This document shows positions 36,603 to 46,034 of a stretch of 64,000 bases of DNA, piece after piece; positions within the stretch are counted from its first letter, which is position 1, and every line of letters starts with the position of its first letter. The stretch covers positions 164,153 through 228,152 of the forward strand of contig NZ_CP132480.1 in assembly GCF_030770395.1 (NCBI RefSeq). The letters are read 5' to 3'. Made by a program: the position numbers and the translations under genes. The DNA is from Telluria beijingensis (GTDB lineage: Bacteria; Pseudomonadota; Gammaproteobacteria; Burkholderiales; Burkholderiaceae_D). Under the pieces are notes generated by a model, which was not told the origin of the DNA, searched no databases, and saw only the letters and a program-made list of their open reading frames with translations.

Positions 36603-36860
36603 CTGTTTCTCTCCGTCAGGCAAATTGGGCAAAGACTGGATTTTAACGGATTCGCTCTATTGTCGAAATGACCGTAAAATAATGCACTCAACATAAAGAG
36701 CACGAACGGCGCCTGCTATATTGGGCATCCAACTGGTGCCACATCCTCTCATGCGCTTTTTGCCCGACCGTTTCACGCCCACCATTACCGCCGCCATCCC
36801 CGGTTGCCGTTGCAAGAACGCCACATGTGCTGCGGTCGTGCGCGCGCTGCGGCCAGCCGC

Positions 36861-37613
36861 ATGAGCGCGGAAGACGGGCAGGGCCGGCATCCCGCTTCCA
36901 TCGGCGACGCCCCGAACCGCGAGGCCTGGAGCGACGGTTTCAAGACCGGCCTGCCGACCCTGTTCGGCATCGCCGCCTGGGGCCTGGTGGTCGGCATCGC
37001 CATGGTCAAGAGCGGCCTCTCGGTGCCGCAGGCGCTGGGCATGACCCTGCTGGTATTCGCCGGCTCGGCCCAGCTGGCCTCGCTGCCGCTGATCGCCGCC
37101 CAGGCCCCGATCTGGGTCATCTTCGCCACCGCCCTGGTGGTCAACCTGCGCTTCGTGATCTTTTCGGCGCTGCTGGCGCCGCATTTCGCCCACCTGCCAT
37201 GGCGGCAGCGCTTTTATCTCGGTTATATCTCGGGCGACCTGACCGTCGCGCTCTTCCTGCAGCGCTATCCTACCGCGGCGCCAGCGGTCGGAAAATTGTC
37301 CTATTTGAAGGGATTGATGTTCCCGAACTGGATCGCCTGGCAGGTCGGCTCCTTCGTCGGCATTTTCCTGGGTAGTGCGGTGCCGGCCGAATGGGGGCTG
37401 GGTTTTGCCGGCACGCTCGCCATCCTCTGCATCATGGTGCCGCTGATGATCAATAACGCGGCCCTGTGCGGGGTGCTGGTGTCGGGGGCGATTTCGGTGC
37501 TGGCCTACGAGCTGCCGTACAAGCTGGGCCTGCTGCTGGCGGTGCTGGTGGGGATGGTCACCGCGATGGTGATCGAAGAAACGATTGCAAAGAAGAAGGT
37601 GTCGCGTGGCTGA
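36861..37613 (+). CDS. azlC: AzlC family branched-chain amino acid export protein
   Basis: A 250-residue inner-membrane protein. The AzlC family core is visible: FKTGLPTLFGIAAWGLVVGIAMVKSGLSV, LLVFAGSAQLASLPL, NLRFVIFSALLAPHF and LGYISGDLTVALF. Together with AzlD it exports branched-chain amino acids (shown for B. subtilis azaleucine resistance); the substrate here is inferred. The ATG at 36861 is preferred to a TTG at 36804. Its stop overlaps the azlD start. The 258-bp gap upstream holds a -10-like TAAAAT at 36675-36680 but no convincing full promoter. Confidence 0.88.
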   Translation: MSAEDGQGRHPASIGDAPNREAWSDGFKTGLPTLFGIAAWGLVVGIAMVKSGLSVPQALGMTLLVFAGSAQLASLPLIAAQAPIWVIFATALVVNLRFVIFSALLAPHFAHLPWRQRFYLGYISGDLTVALFLQRYPTAAPAVGKLSYLKGLMFPNWIAWQVGSFVGIFLGSAVPAEWGLGFAGTLAILCIMVPLMINNAALCGVLVSGAISVLAYELPYKLGLLLAVLVGMVTAMVIEETIAKKKVSRG

Positions 37614-37950
37614 TTGGGAAATCTGGGTCGTGATCGGCGTGCTGTGCGTGGCCACCGCCGCCACCCGCAGCGCGTTCTGGATGATCGGCCACCGCGTGAC
37701 GATCCCGCCGCGGGTCCAGGAAATGCTGCGCTACGCCCCGGCCTGCGCGCTGGCGGCCATCATCGGGCCCGACTTTTTGATCGATACGCAGGGTGAAGTG
37801 CAGTTCACGCTGGCGAACCCGAAGCTGCTGGCCGGCGTTGCCGCCTTCGCCTTCTATCTGTGGCGCCGGAACATGCTGCTGACGATTTTATTCGGCATGC
37901 TTGTATTTACGGCGCTGCGTGTACTGCATGTTTTTGGCGCCGCAGGCTAA
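37606..37950 (+). CDS. azlD: AzlD family small subunit
   Basis: A 114-residue membrane protein with three or four helices (IWVVIGVLCVATAATRSAFWMIG, PACALAAIIGPDFLI, the LAGVAAFAFYLW and LTILFGMLVFTALRVL segments), typical of AzlD. It uses a GTG start at 37606, inside the azlC coding end (8-base overlap), so the pair is translationally coupled. The gene ends 39 bp before pgk. Confidence 0.85.
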   Translation: MADWEIWVVIGVLCVATAATRSAFWMIGHRVTIPPRVQEMLRYAPACALAAIIGPDFLIDTQGEVQFTLANPKLLAGVAAFAFYLWRRNMLLTILFGMLVFTALRVLHVFGAAG

Positions 37951-37952
37951 TG

Positions 37953-37958
37953 TACAAT
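37953..37958 (+). promoter_or_regulatory. Candidate -10 element for pgk
   Basis: TGTACAAT, with TACAAT at 37953-37958, right after the azlD stop and 31 bp before pgk. No good -35 is seen. Confidence 0.3.
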
Positions 37959-37989
37959 GACGTTTTTTCACTATTGCCACGCCGACCAA

Positions 37990-39189
37990 ATGGACGCACT
38001 CCGTTTCACCCGCCTGCAAGACCTGATCGACCAACAAGCGCTGCAAGGCAAGCGCGTCTTTATCCGCGCTGACCTGAACGTCCCGCAAGATGACGCTGGC
38101 AATATTACCGAAGACACGCGCATCCGCGCCTCGGTGCCGGCGATCCAGGCCGCGGTCAAGGCTGGCGCGGCGGTGATGGTGACGTCCCACCTGGGCCGTC
38201 CGACCGAGGGCGAGTTCAAGCCTCAAGATAGCCTGGCGCCGGTCGCCAAGCGCCTGTCCGAGCTGCTGGGTCAGTCCGTCGAGTTGAAACAGGATTGGGT
38301 CGACGGCGTCGACGTCGCCCCGGGTTCCGTCGTGCTGCTGGAGAACTGCCGCGTCAACAAGGGCGAGAAGAAGAATAGCGACGAGCTGGCGCAGAAGATG
38401 GCCAGGCTGTGCGACGTGTATGTGAACGATGCCTTCGGCACCGCCCACCGCGCCGAAGCGACCACCCACGGCATCGCCAAGTTCGCGCCGATCGTGGCTG
38501 CCGGCCCGCTGCTCGCCGCCGAACTCGACGCCCTCGGTAAAGCCCTGGGCCAGCCGCAGCGACCGCTGCTGGCCATCGTCGCTGGCTCGAAGGTCTCGTC
38601 CAAGCTGACCATCCTGCAAAGCCTGGCCGACAAGGTCGATAACCTGGTCGTCGGCGGCGGCATTGCGAACACCTTCATGAAGGCCGTCGGCCTGAACATC
38701 GGCAAGTCGCTGGCCGAGAACGACCTGGTCGACGAAGCCAAGGCGATCATCGAGAAGATGTCGCAGCGCGGCGCCCAGGTGCCGATCCCTGTCGACGTGG
38801 TGTGCGCGAAGGAATTCGCCCCGACCGCGGCAGCGACCGTCAAGGATGTCGCCGACGTGAGCGACGACGACATGATCCTCGACATCGGCCCGAAAACCGC
38901 CGCCATGCTGGCCGAACAGGTCGCCAAGGCCGGCACCATCGTCTGGAACGGTCCGGTCGGTGTATTCGAATTCGACCAGTTCGCCGAGGGCACCAAGACC
39001 CTGGCGCTGGCCATCGCCCAGTCCCAGGGGTTCTCGATCGCCGGTGGCGGCGATACCCTGGCCGCGATTGCAAAATATAAAATCGCCGACCAGATCGGCT
39101 ACATTTCGACCGGCGGCGGCGCTTTCCTGGAATTCTTGGAAGGCAAGACGCTGCCCGCTGTCGACATCCTGCTGCAACGCAGCGCTTAA
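37990..39189 (+). CDS. pgk: Phosphoglycerate kinase
   Basis: Glycolysis and gluconeogenesis: 1,3-bisphosphoglycerate + ADP to 3-phosphoglycerate + ATP. The 399 residues match. Features: [49 protein letters not shown] and the ATP-site [25 protein letters not shown]. The ATG at 37990 is chosen because the upstream [11 protein letters not shown] is not family-like. pyk follows, separated by a terminator-like hairpin. Confidence 0.97.
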   Translation: MDALRFTRLQDLIDQQALQGKRVFIRADLNVPQDDAGNITEDTRIRASVPAIQAAVKAGAAVMVTSHLGRPTEGEFKPQDSLAPVAKRLSELLGQSVELKQDWVDGVDVAPGSVVLLENCRVNKGEKKNSDELAQKMARLCDVYVNDAFGTAHRAEATTHGIAKFAPIVAAGPLLAAELDALGKALGQPQRPLLAIVAGSKVSSKLTILQSLADKVDNLVVGGGIANTFMKAVGLNIGKSLAENDLVDEAKAIIEKMSQRGAQVPIPVDVVCAKEFAPTAAATVKDVADVSDDDMILDIGPKTAAMLAEQVAKAGTIVWNGPVGVFEFDQFAEGTKTLALAIAQSQGFSIAGGGDTLAAIAKYKIADQIGYISTGGGAFLEFLEGKTLPAVDILLQRSA

Positions 39190-39200
39190 AGCGAGACCCC

Positions 39201-39227
39201 AGCGCAGCCTTGCTGCGCTTTGTTTTT
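39201..39227 (+). terminator. Terminator-like hairpin between pgk and pyk
   Basis: AGCGCAGC - CTT - GCTGCGCT (39201-39219), then TTGTTTTT. It lies only 15 bases before the pyk ATG, so it could end pgk transcripts or act as an attenuator on read-through into pyk. Confidence 0.7.
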
Positions 39228-39242
39228 ATACAAGGACAATCC

Positions 39243-40703
39243 ATGTACCGTGGCACCAAGATCGTCGCAACCATCGGCCCTGCTTCGACCGACTTCGATA
39301 TTCTCGTCAAAATGATCCGCGCCGGCGTCGACGTCGTGCGCCTGAACTTCTCGCACGGGAAGGCGCAGGACCATATCGATCGCGCGACCTTGGTGCGCCG
39401 CGCCGCCGCCGAATGCGGCCGTGAAGTGGCCATCATGGCCGATATGCAGGGTCCCAAGATCCGCGTCGGCAAGTTTGAAGAAGGCAAGATCTTCCTGGAG
39501 AATGGCGACCGCTTCATCCTGGATGCCAAGTGGGGCGATAACGGCGAGCTGGGCAACCAGGAACGCGTCGGCCTGGATTACAAGGCGCTGCCGCGCGACG
39601 TCAAGCCGGGCGACCGCCTGCTGCTCAACGACGGCCTGATCGTGCTGATCGTCGACCGCGTCGTCGGCCACGAGATCTTTACCACCACCAAGGTGGGCGG
39701 CGAACTGTCGAACAACAAGGGCATCAATCGCCAGGGCGGCGGCCTGACCGCGCCGGCGCTGACCTCGAAGGACATGGAAGACATCAAGACCGCGATGAGC
39801 TTCCAGGCCGACTACCTCGCCATCTCGTTCCCGAAGAGCGCGACCGATATGGAAATGGCGCGCCAGCTGGCCAATATCGCCGGCGAGCCGTATGGCCACA
39901 AGCCGATGATGATCGCCAAGATCGAGCGCGCCGAAGCGATTCCGGTGCTGCAAGAGATCCTGGACGCCTCGGACGGCATCATGGTCGCCCGCGGCGACCT
40001 GGCGGTCGAAGTCGGCAACGCCGCCGTGCCGGCGCTGCAAAAGCGCATGATCCGCATGGCGCGCGCATCGAACAAGCTGGCGATTACCGCGACCCAGATG
40101 ATGGAGTCGATGATCGTCAACGCCGTGCCGACCCGCGCCGAAGTGTCCGACGTGGCGAACGCCGTGCTGGACGGCACCGATGCCGTCATGACCTCGGCCG
40201 AGACCGCATCGGGCAAGTACCCGATCGAGACCGTCGAGATGATGGCCGCGATCTGCGTCGAAGCCGAGCAATCCGAATACAACAAGATCGACGTCGATTT
40301 CCTGAACCAGCAGTTCACCCGCATCGACCAGACCATCGCCTACGGCACCCTGTTCACTGCCCACCACCTGAGCGTGAAGGCGATCGTGGCGCTGACCGAG
40401 TCGGGTTCGACCGCCCTGTGGATGAGCCGCTACAGCATCGACACCCCGATCTTCGCCCTGACCCCGCTGCAGGCGACGCAGCGCAAGGCGTCGCTGTACC
40501 GGAACGTGCGAGCATTCAATCTGCCGCAGGGCGGCGGCAGCAATGCCGTGCTGCGCAAGGCCGAAGAGCTGTTGATCAACGAAGGTTTCATCCGCAAGGG
40601 CGACCTGATCATCGTCACCTGGGGTTCGCCGATGGGCGAGGCGGGCGGCACCAACGCGCTCAAGATCGTGCGCGCCGGCGACCGCGGCCCCGAATATGAT
40701 TAA
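39243..40703 (+). CDS. pyk: Pyruvate kinase
   Basis: Phosphoenolpyruvate to pyruvate with ATP formation. The 486 residues fit. It has TKIVATIGPAS at the N-terminus, VRLNFSHGKAQDH, the active-site MIAKIERAEAI, VARGDLAVEVG, and AITATQMMESMI. The C-terminal effector domain is complete. The ATG at 39243 follows an AAGGACAA ribosome site. The strain uses pgk, pyk and fba in consecutive genes. Confidence 0.97.
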   Translation: MYRGTKIVATIGPASTDFDILVKMIRAGVDVVRLNFSHGKAQDHIDRATLVRRAAAECGREVAIMADMQGPKIRVGKFEEGKIFLENGDRFILDAKWGDNGELGNQERVGLDYKALPRDVKPGDRLLLNDGLIVLIVDRVVGHEIFTTTKVGGELSNNKGINRQGGGLTAPALTSKDMEDIKTAMSFQADYLAISFPKSATDMEMARQLANIAGEPYGHKPMMIAKIERAEAIPVLQEILDASDGIMVARGDLAVEVGNAAVPALQKRMIRMARASNKLAITATQMMESMIVNAVPTRAEVSDVANAVLDGTDAVMTSAETASGKYPIETVEMMAAICVEAEQSEYNKIDVDFLNQQFTRIDQTIAYGTLFTAHHLSVKAIVALTESGSTALWMSRYSIDTPIFALTPLQATQRKASLYRNVRAFNLPQGGGSNAVLRKAEELLINEGFIRKGDLIIVTWGSPMGEAGGTNALKIVRAGDRGPEYD

Positions 40704-40827
40704 ACGGAAACCACGAGTGGCCTGAGACGCGACAGCGGCATTTGCCCGGCGTCCTCCAGGACGGAGGGCGCCGCGCTCGGCATTCGGGATTCCCGGACAA
40801 GTTTCTTTATTGTTTTGGAGTACAACC

Positions 40828-41892
40828 ATGGCACTCGTATCACTGCGTCAATTGCTGGACCACGCCGCCGAAAACGGCTACGGCTTGCCCGCATTTAACG
40901 TCAACAACCTGGAGCAGGTGCAGGCCATCATGGCTGCCGCCGACGCTGCCAACAGCCCGGTCATCATGCAGGCCTCGGCCGGCGCGCGCAAGTACGCGGG
41001 CGAAGCCTTCCTGCGCCACCTGATCGACGCCGCCGTCGAAGCCTATCCGCACATCCCGGTCGTCATGCACCAGGACCACGGGCAGTCGCCGGCGGTCTGC
41101 ATGGCCGCGATCCGCTCGGGCTTTTCCTCGGTGATGATGGACGGTTCGCTCGAAGCCGACGGCAAGAGCGTCGCCAGCTACGAATACAACGTCGAAGTGT
41201 CGAAGGAAGTCGTCAAGTTCGCGCACTCGATCGGCGTGACCGTCGAAGCCGAACTCGGCGTGCTGGGCTCGCTCGAGACGATGAAGGGCGACAAGGAAGA
41301 CGGCCACGGCGCGGACGGCACCATGACCCGCGAACAGCTCTTGACCGACGTCGACCAGGCGGCCGACTTCGTCAAGCGCACCCAGTGCGACGCGCTGGCG
41401 ATCGCGATCGGCACCTCGCACGGCGCCTATAAATTCACGCGCAAGCCAACCGGCGACATCCTGGCGATCGACCGCATCAAGGAAATCCACGCCCGCATCC
41501 CGAACACCCACCTGGTGATGCACGGCTCGTCGTCGGTGCCGCAAGAGCTGCTGGCCATCATCCGCGAATTCGGCGGCGACATGAAGGAAACCTATGGCGT
41601 GCCGGTCGAAGAGATCCAGGAGGGCATCAAGCACGGCGTCCGCAAGATCAATATCGACACCGACATCCGCCTGGCGATGACGGCCGCGATCCGCAAATAC
41701 ATGTTCCAGAACCCGTCGAAGTTCGACCCGCGCGACTACCTGAAGCCGGCGCGCGAAGCGGCGATGGAAGTGTGCAAGGCGCGGTTCCTGTCGTTCGGTT
41801 GCGAAGGCCAGGCCAGCAAGATCAAGCCGATTCCGCTGGAGAAGATGGCGGAGCGTTACAAGGCTGGCGAGCTGGCGCAGATCGTCCAGTAA
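40828..41892 (+). CDS. fba: Class II fructose-bisphosphate aldolase (Calvin-cycle subtype)
   Basis: Cleaves fructose 1,6-bisphosphate using zinc. The 354 residues match the CbbA-like class II subtype seen in Betaproteobacteria rather than E. coli FbaA. Zinc and catalytic residues lie in [20 protein letters not shown] and [11 protein letters not shown]; the phosphate loops are MHGSSSVP and [14 protein letters not shown]. The 124-bp leader before it contains a 6-bp hairpin (CGTCCT - CC - AGGACG) nested in a GCGGC/GCCGC stem. The start is at the family-typical [13 protein letters not shown]. Confidence 0.95.
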   Translation: MALVSLRQLLDHAAENGYGLPAFNVNNLEQVQAIMAAADAANSPVIMQASAGARKYAGEAFLRHLIDAAVEAYPHIPVVMHQDHGQSPAVCMAAIRSGFSSVMMDGSLEADGKSVASYEYNVEVSKEVVKFAHSIGVTVEAELGVLGSLETMKGDKEDGHGADGTMTREQLLTDVDQAADFVKRTQCDALAIAIGTSHGAYKFTRKPTGDILAIDRIKEIHARIPNTHLVMHGSSSVPQELLAIIREFGGDMKETYGVPVEEIQEGIKHGVRKINIDTDIRLAMTAAIRKYMFQNPSKFDPRDYLKPAREAAMEVCKARFLSFGCEGQASKIKPIPLEKMAERYKAGELAQIVQ

Positions 41893-41933
41893 GCCAAGGT
41901 CGAACAAACGGCATCATCGCCAACCCCCAACAA

Positions 41934-42033
41934 CGTCGTTCCCGCGAAGGCGGGAACCCAAGTTTGTATGCGCTACGGCGAGCACAATTTTTGCCACAAT
42001 GCACGCTAACTTGGGTTCCCGCCTTCGCGGGAA
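41934..42033. repeat. REP/BIME-like palindromic repeat, copy 2
   Basis: The first arm 41934-41962 is identical to that of copy 1. The second arm begins at 42010 (CTTGGGTTCCCGCCTTCGCGGGAA), but its last five bases are replaced by the 27-nt hairpin at 42034-42060. It lies between fba and purC. Confidence 0.8.
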
Positions 42034-42060
42034 GCAGTTCTTGCCAGTGGCAAGAACTGC
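42034..42060. repeat. 27-nt hairpin (12-bp stem, AGT loop) abutting REP copy 2
   Basis: Arms GCAGTTCTTGCC and GGCAAGAACTGC pair perfectly around AGT. An equivalent hairpin of exactly the same length and loop, sharing the core GCC-AGT-GGC, lies inside REP copy 3 at 48251-48277. Confidence 0.75.
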
Positions 42061-42081
42061 GGGTTGGTGGCGAAATTGACG

Positions 42082-42087
42082 TAAAAT
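42082..42087 (+). promoter_or_regulatory. Candidate -10 for the purC operon
   Basis: TAAAAT at 42082-42087, 82 bp before purC and just after the repeat hairpin. A -35 is not clear. The 83-base leader contains the hairpin at 42126-42145. Confidence 0.35.
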
Positions 42088-42125
42088 ATCGCATTGCACA
42101 GGCCCACACAGCCTGACTTTCTCAA

Positions 42126-42148
42126 CCGGCGGCCCTTGCCGCCGGTTT
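42126..42148 (+). terminator. Terminator-like leader hairpin before purC
   Basis: CCGGCGGC - CCTT - GCCGCCGG (42126-42145), then only TTT. It lies between the candidate promoter and purC, so it may be an attenuator, or stop read-through from fba. Confidence 0.4.
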
Positions 42149-42169
42149 CCGCTTTCCTGATACCCATCT

Positions 42170-43066
42170 ATGAACAGCCTCTACCAATCCTCCATCCAGT
42201 CCCTGCCACTGCTCGGTCACGGCAAGGTGCGCGATAACTACGCCGTCGGCGACGACAAGATCCTGATCGTCACCACCGACCGCCTGTCGGCCTTCGACGT
42301 GGTCATGAACGAGCCGATCCCGGGCAAGGGCATGGTGCTGAACCAGATGAGCGATTTCTGGTTCGAGAAGCTCGGCCACATCGTGCCGAACCACCTGACC
42401 GGCGTGGCGCCGGAAAGCGTGGTCGCCGAGAACGAGGTGGAGCAGGTCCGTGGCCGCGCCGTCGTGGCCAAGCGCCTGAAACCGATCATGGTCGAAGCCG
42501 TCGTGCGCGGCTACATCATCGGCTCGGGCTGGAAGGACTATCAGCAAAGCGGCGCCATCTGCGGCATCCAGCTGCCAGCCGGCCTGCGCCAGGCCGAGAA
42601 GCTGCCGGAACCGCTGTTCACCCCGGCCGCCAAGGCCGACCTGGGCGAGCACGACGAGAACATCTCGTTCGCCGAGATGGAAAACCGTATCGGCGCCGAA
42701 CTGGCCGCCAAGATGCGCGATATCAGCATCAAGCTGTACACCGCCGCCGCCGAATACGCTGCCACCAAAGGCATCATCATCGCCGACACCAAGTTCGAAT
42801 TCGGCCTCGACGACAACGGCGTGATGCACCTGATGGACGAAGTCCTGACCGCCGACTCGTCGCGCTTCTGGCCGGCCGATTCGTACGCGCCGGGCATGTC
42901 GCCGCCGTCGTTCGACAAGCAGTTCGTGCGCGACTACCTGGAAACCCTGACCGACTGGGGCAAGACTGCACCGGCCCCAGCGCTGCCGGCCGAGGTGATC
43001 GAAAAAACCCAGGCCAAGTATTTCGAAGCCATCGAACGCCTGACCGGCGAAAAGCTGAAGGCCTGA
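42170..43066 (+). CDS. purC: SAICAR synthetase
   Basis: Joins CAIR and aspartate to form SAICAR in purine synthesis. The 298 residues match the longer bacterial/eukaryotic type. Features: [64 protein letters not shown] in modified form, and [19 protein letters not shown] near the C-terminus. It begins the purC-purE-purK-tsaC operon. Confidence 0.96.
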   Translation: MNSLYQSSIQSLPLLGHGKVRDNYAVGDDKILIVTTDRLSAFDVVMNEPIPGKGMVLNQMSDFWFEKLGHIVPNHLTGVAPESVVAENEVEQVRGRAVVAKRLKPIMVEAVVRGYIIGSGWKDYQQSGAICGIQLPAGLRQAEKLPEPLFTPAAKADLGEHDENISFAEMENRIGAELAAKMRDISIKLYTAAAEYAATKGIIIADTKFEFGLDDNGVMHLMDEVLTADSSRFWPADSYAPGMSPPSFDKQFVRDYLETLTDWGKTAPAPALPAEVIEKTQAKYFEAIERLTGEKLKA

Positions 43067-43070
43067 GCAG

Positions 43071-43568
43071 ATGACCGAGCAAAGCAAGCCACTGGTCGGC
43101 GTCATCATGGGTTCGTCGTCGGACTGGGACGTGATGAAGAATGCGGTCGACATCCTGAAGCAATTCGGCGTGCCGTTCGAAGCGCAAGTGATCTCGGCCC
43201 ACCGCATGCCGGACGAGATGTTCACCTACGCCGAACAGGCCCGTAGCCGCGGCCTGCGCGCCATCATCGCCGGCGCCGGCGGCGCCGCCCACCTGCCGGG
43301 CATGGTGGCCGCCAAGACCATCGTGCCGGTGCTGGGCGTGCCGGTGCCGTCGAAATACCTGCGCGGCGAGGATTCGCTGCTGTCGATCGTGCAGATGCCG
43401 AAGGGCGTGCCGGTGTCGACCTTCGCCATCGGCGAGGCCGGCGCCGCCAACGCGGCCCTGACCGCGGTCGCGATCATCGCCGCCAACGACGACGCATTGG
43501 CCGACAAGCTGGAGCAGTTCCGCCGCGACCAGACCGCCGCCGCCCAGGCCATGACTCTTCCCGTATAA
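43071..43568 (+). CDS. purE: N5-carboxyaminoimidazole ribonucleotide mutase
   Basis: Converts N5-CAIR to CAIR. The 165-residue class I PurE has [20 protein letters not shown], the active His in [11 protein letters not shown], and [16 protein letters not shown]. The gap after purC is 4 bases and before purK 3 bases, so the pathway genes are tightly coupled. Confidence 0.97.
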   Translation: MTEQSKPLVGVIMGSSSDWDVMKNAVDILKQFGVPFEAQVISAHRMPDEMFTYAEQARSRGLRAIIAGAGGAAHLPGMVAAKTIVPVLGVPVPSKYLRGEDSLLSIVQMPKGVPVSTFAIGEAGAANAALTAVAIIAANDDALADKLEQFRRDQTAAAQAMTLPV

Positions 43569-43571
43569 ACC

Positions 43572-44756
43572 ATGACTCAACCGTTCCTCCCATCCGCCGA
43601 TCCGTCGACCTGGCTCGGCGTGATGGGCGGCGGCCAGCTCGGCCGCATGTTCGCCCACGCCGCCCAGGCGATGGGCTACAAGGTCGCCGTGCTCGAACCG
43701 AGCGCCGACTGCCCCGCCGGCCAGGTGGCCGACCGCACCGTCGAAGGCGGCTACACCAATGGCGGTGCGCTGGCCGAATTGGCCGCCCTGTGCTCGGCCG
43801 TCACCACCGAATTCGAGAACGTCCCGGCCGACAGCCTGGCGCTGCTGGCCGCCGACAGTTTTGTCGCGCCGGCCGCCTCCTGCGTGCAGATCGCGCAAGA
43901 CCGCATCCTCGAAAAGAAATTCTTCGTCGACTGCGCGCCGACCTCGAAGGTGATGCCGGCCCCGCACAAGACCATCGCTTCCCACGCCGACATCGATGCC
44001 ATCGACGACGACCTGCTGCCGGGCATCCTCAAGACGGTGCGCATGGGCTACGACGGCAAGGGCCAGGTGCGCGTGCGTTCGCGCGAAGACGTGCGCACGG
44101 CCTTCGACACCATGGGTGGCGTGACCTGCCTGCTGGAGAAGATGCTGCCGCTCGCGTACGAGGTCTCGGTCCTGACCGCGCGCGGCCATGACGGCGCCTC
44201 GGTCGTGTACCCGATCGCCGAGAACGTGCACCGCGATGGCATCCTGTTCACCACCACCGTGCCGGGACCGAATGTGTCCGAAGCCTGCGCGAAGCAGGCG
44301 CAGGACGCGGCGCGCGCCATCGTCGCCCAGCTGGGTTACGTGGGCGTGCTGTGCATCGAGTTCTTCGTGCTGGAGGATGGCACGCTGGTCGTCAACGAGA
44401 TGGCGCCGCGCCCGCACAATAGCGGCCACTACACGTTAGATGCCTGCATCACCAGCCAGTTCGCGCAGCAGGTGCGCGCGATGGCGCGCCTGCCGCTGGG
44501 CGACGTGCGCCAGCATTCGCCGAGCGTCATGCTGAACATCCTGGGCGATGTGTGGTTCGATGCGGGCAGCGACACCGCCCGCGAACCGGCCTGGGACCGG
44601 GTGCTGGCCCTTCCCGGCGCCAACCTGCACCTGTATGGCAAGAACGACCCGCGCCGCGGCCGCAAGATGGGCCATGTGACCTTCGTCGCGCCGACGCTGG
44701 CGCAGGCGCAGGACAGCCTGCGCGCCGCCTGCGCCATCCTGGGCATCGAGGAATAG
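43572..44756 (+). CDS. purK: N5-carboxyaminoimidazole ribonucleotide synthetase
   Basis: ATP-grasp enzyme that carboxylates AIR with bicarbonate. The 394 residues match. [44 protein letters not shown] is the typical start, with [27 protein letters not shown] and [16 protein letters not shown] of the ATP-grasp core. purE and purK together form the bacterial two-step route from AIR to CAIR. tsaC follows after 1 base. Confidence 0.97.
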   Translation: MTQPFLPSADPSTWLGVMGGGQLGRMFAHAAQAMGYKVAVLEPSADCPAGQVADRTVEGGYTNGGALAELAALCSAVTTEFENVPADSLALLAADSFVAPAASCVQIAQDRILEKKFFVDCAPTSKVMPAPHKTIASHADIDAIDDDLLPGILKTVRMGYDGKGQVRVRSREDVRTAFDTMGGVTCLLEKMLPLAYEVSVLTARGHDGASVVYPIAENVHRDGILFTTTVPGPNVSEACAKQAQDAARAIVAQLGYVGVLCIEFFVLEDGTLVVNEMAPRPHNSGHYTLDACITSQFAQQVRAMARLPLGDVRQHSPSVMLNILGDVWFDAGSDTAREPAWDRVLALPGANLHLYGKNDPRRGRKMGHVTFVAPTLAQAQDSLRAACAILGIEE

Positions 44757-44757
44757 G

Positions 44758-45774
44758 ATGGACGAGCAGCAGATCGCCGCCGCCGCCCGGCTGCTCGAGG
44801 CCGGCCAGCTGGTCGCGTTCCCGACCGAGACCGTGTATGGCCTGGGCGCCGACGCCGAAAACCCGGCGGCGGTGGCCGCCATCTATGCCGCCAAGGGCCG
44901 CCCGCAAGACCACCCGGTGATCGTGCACCTGGCCCCGGAAGCGCCGCTCGATTACTGGGCCTGCGCCATCCCGCTAGAGGCGCAGGCGCTGGCCGACGCC
45001 TTCTGGCCCGGCCCGCTGACCATGATCCTGAAACGCGCCCCCAACATCCCGGACGCCGTCAGCGGCGGCCAGGACACGGTCGGCCTGCGCTGTCCGTCGC
45101 ACCCGGTGGCGCTGGCGCTGCTGCGCGCCTTCAAGGGCGGGAAGGGCGGCGTCGCGGCGCCGTCGGCGAATAAATTCGGCCACGTGAGCCCGACCCTGGC
45201 CGAGCACGTGCAGCAGGAATTCGGGAGCGACGGCAGCGTGGCCATGGTGCTCGATGGCGGCGCCTCGCAGGTCGGCATCGAATCGACCATCGTCGACCTG
45301 TCGCGCCTGGACACGCACGGCCCGGTGCTGTTGCGCCCCGGCCACATCAGCGCGGAGGCGATCGCCGCCGTGATCGACCGCCTGCCGAGCGCGCCGGACG
45401 CGGCAGCGCCACGCGCCTCGGGCACGCTCGAATCGCATTACGCGCCGCACACGCCGGTGGCGATGCAGGAACGCGACGTCCTGCTGCAAACCCTGGCCGC
45501 GCTGCACGGCGCCGGCCGCAAGGTGGCGCTGATCCATACCAGCGACATGCCTGCCACCCACGCCGCCCTGCGCCTGCCGGCCGCGCCCGACGGCTTTGCC
45601 CATGCCTTGTATGCCGCGCTGCGCGCGATGGACGGGCAGGGCGCCGACGTCATCCTGGTCGAGACGCCGCCGCAAGGTGGCGACTGGCTGGGCGTCAATG
45701 ACCGGCTGCGCCGCGCCGCCCACGGTTCGACGGGCATCGTGCACGGCTTGCTCAACACCCAAGCAAAAGTTTAA
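44758..45774 (+). CDS. tsaC: L-threonylcarbamoyladenylate synthase (Sua5 type)
   Basis: Makes threonylcarbamoyl-AMP from threonine, bicarbonate and ATP for tRNA t6A37. The 338-residue protein is the longer Sua5 form: a YrdC domain (residues about 1-200: AFPTETVYGLGADA, KGRPQDHPVIVHL, GLRCPSHPVALALL, PSANKFGHVSPT) and a C-terminal Sua5 domain (SGTLESHYAPHTPV, then DRLRRAAHGSTGIVHG). It sits 1 base behind purK, so it is translated with the purine genes. tcdA, for the later cyclic t6A step, is at 59792. Confidence 0.93.
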   Translation: MDEQQIAAAARLLEAGQLVAFPTETVYGLGADAENPAAVAAIYAAKGRPQDHPVIVHLAPEAPLDYWACAIPLEAQALADAFWPGPLTMILKRAPNIPDAVSGGQDTVGLRCPSHPVALALLRAFKGGKGGVAAPSANKFGHVSPTLAEHVQQEFGSDGSVAMVLDGGASQVGIESTIVDLSRLDTHGPVLLRPGHISAEAIAAVIDRLPSAPDAAAPRASGTLESHYAPHTPVAMQERDVLLQTLAALHGAGRKVALIHTSDMPATHAALRLPAAPDGFAHALYAALRAMDGQGADVILVETPPQGGDWLGVNDRLRRAAHGSTGIVHGLLNTQAKV

Positions 45775-45796
45775 TTTATATCAATAAAGCGCTTGA

Positions 45797-45814
45797 CGGG
45801 GCTCAAATGCCCCG
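45797..45814. terminator. Short hairpin after tsaC
   Basis: CGGGGC - 6 bases - GCCCCG at 45797-45814, followed by CGTTTG. A weak possible terminator of the purCEK-tsaC operon. Confidence 0.4.
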
Positions 45815-45868
45815 CGTTTGCCGCCCACCCGTTACAAATTCGCCTCTTTCTGCCCAGAAAACGGTGGT

Positions 45869-45874
45869 TATAAT
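45869..45874 (+). promoter_or_regulatory. TATAAT -10 element before the SGNH gene
   Basis: A perfect TATAAT at 45869-45874, with a poor -35 (CTTTCT region). It would give a leader of about 150 bases to the gene at 46035. A TATACA at 45944 is another, weaker candidate. Confidence 0.4.
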
Positions 45875-46034
45875 TCCACCCCTCAGGCTACCCCATCAGT
45901 CTTATCAGGTGCGGTATGCGTAATGCTTAAGTGCAATTGATTTCGCTATACAAGCGGATTGAACGCTGGCATAGTAGTCGCGAGGCGAATAGCACGCACG
46001 TTCGTTTTACAATAATTTCTTCCCAGGAGACACA

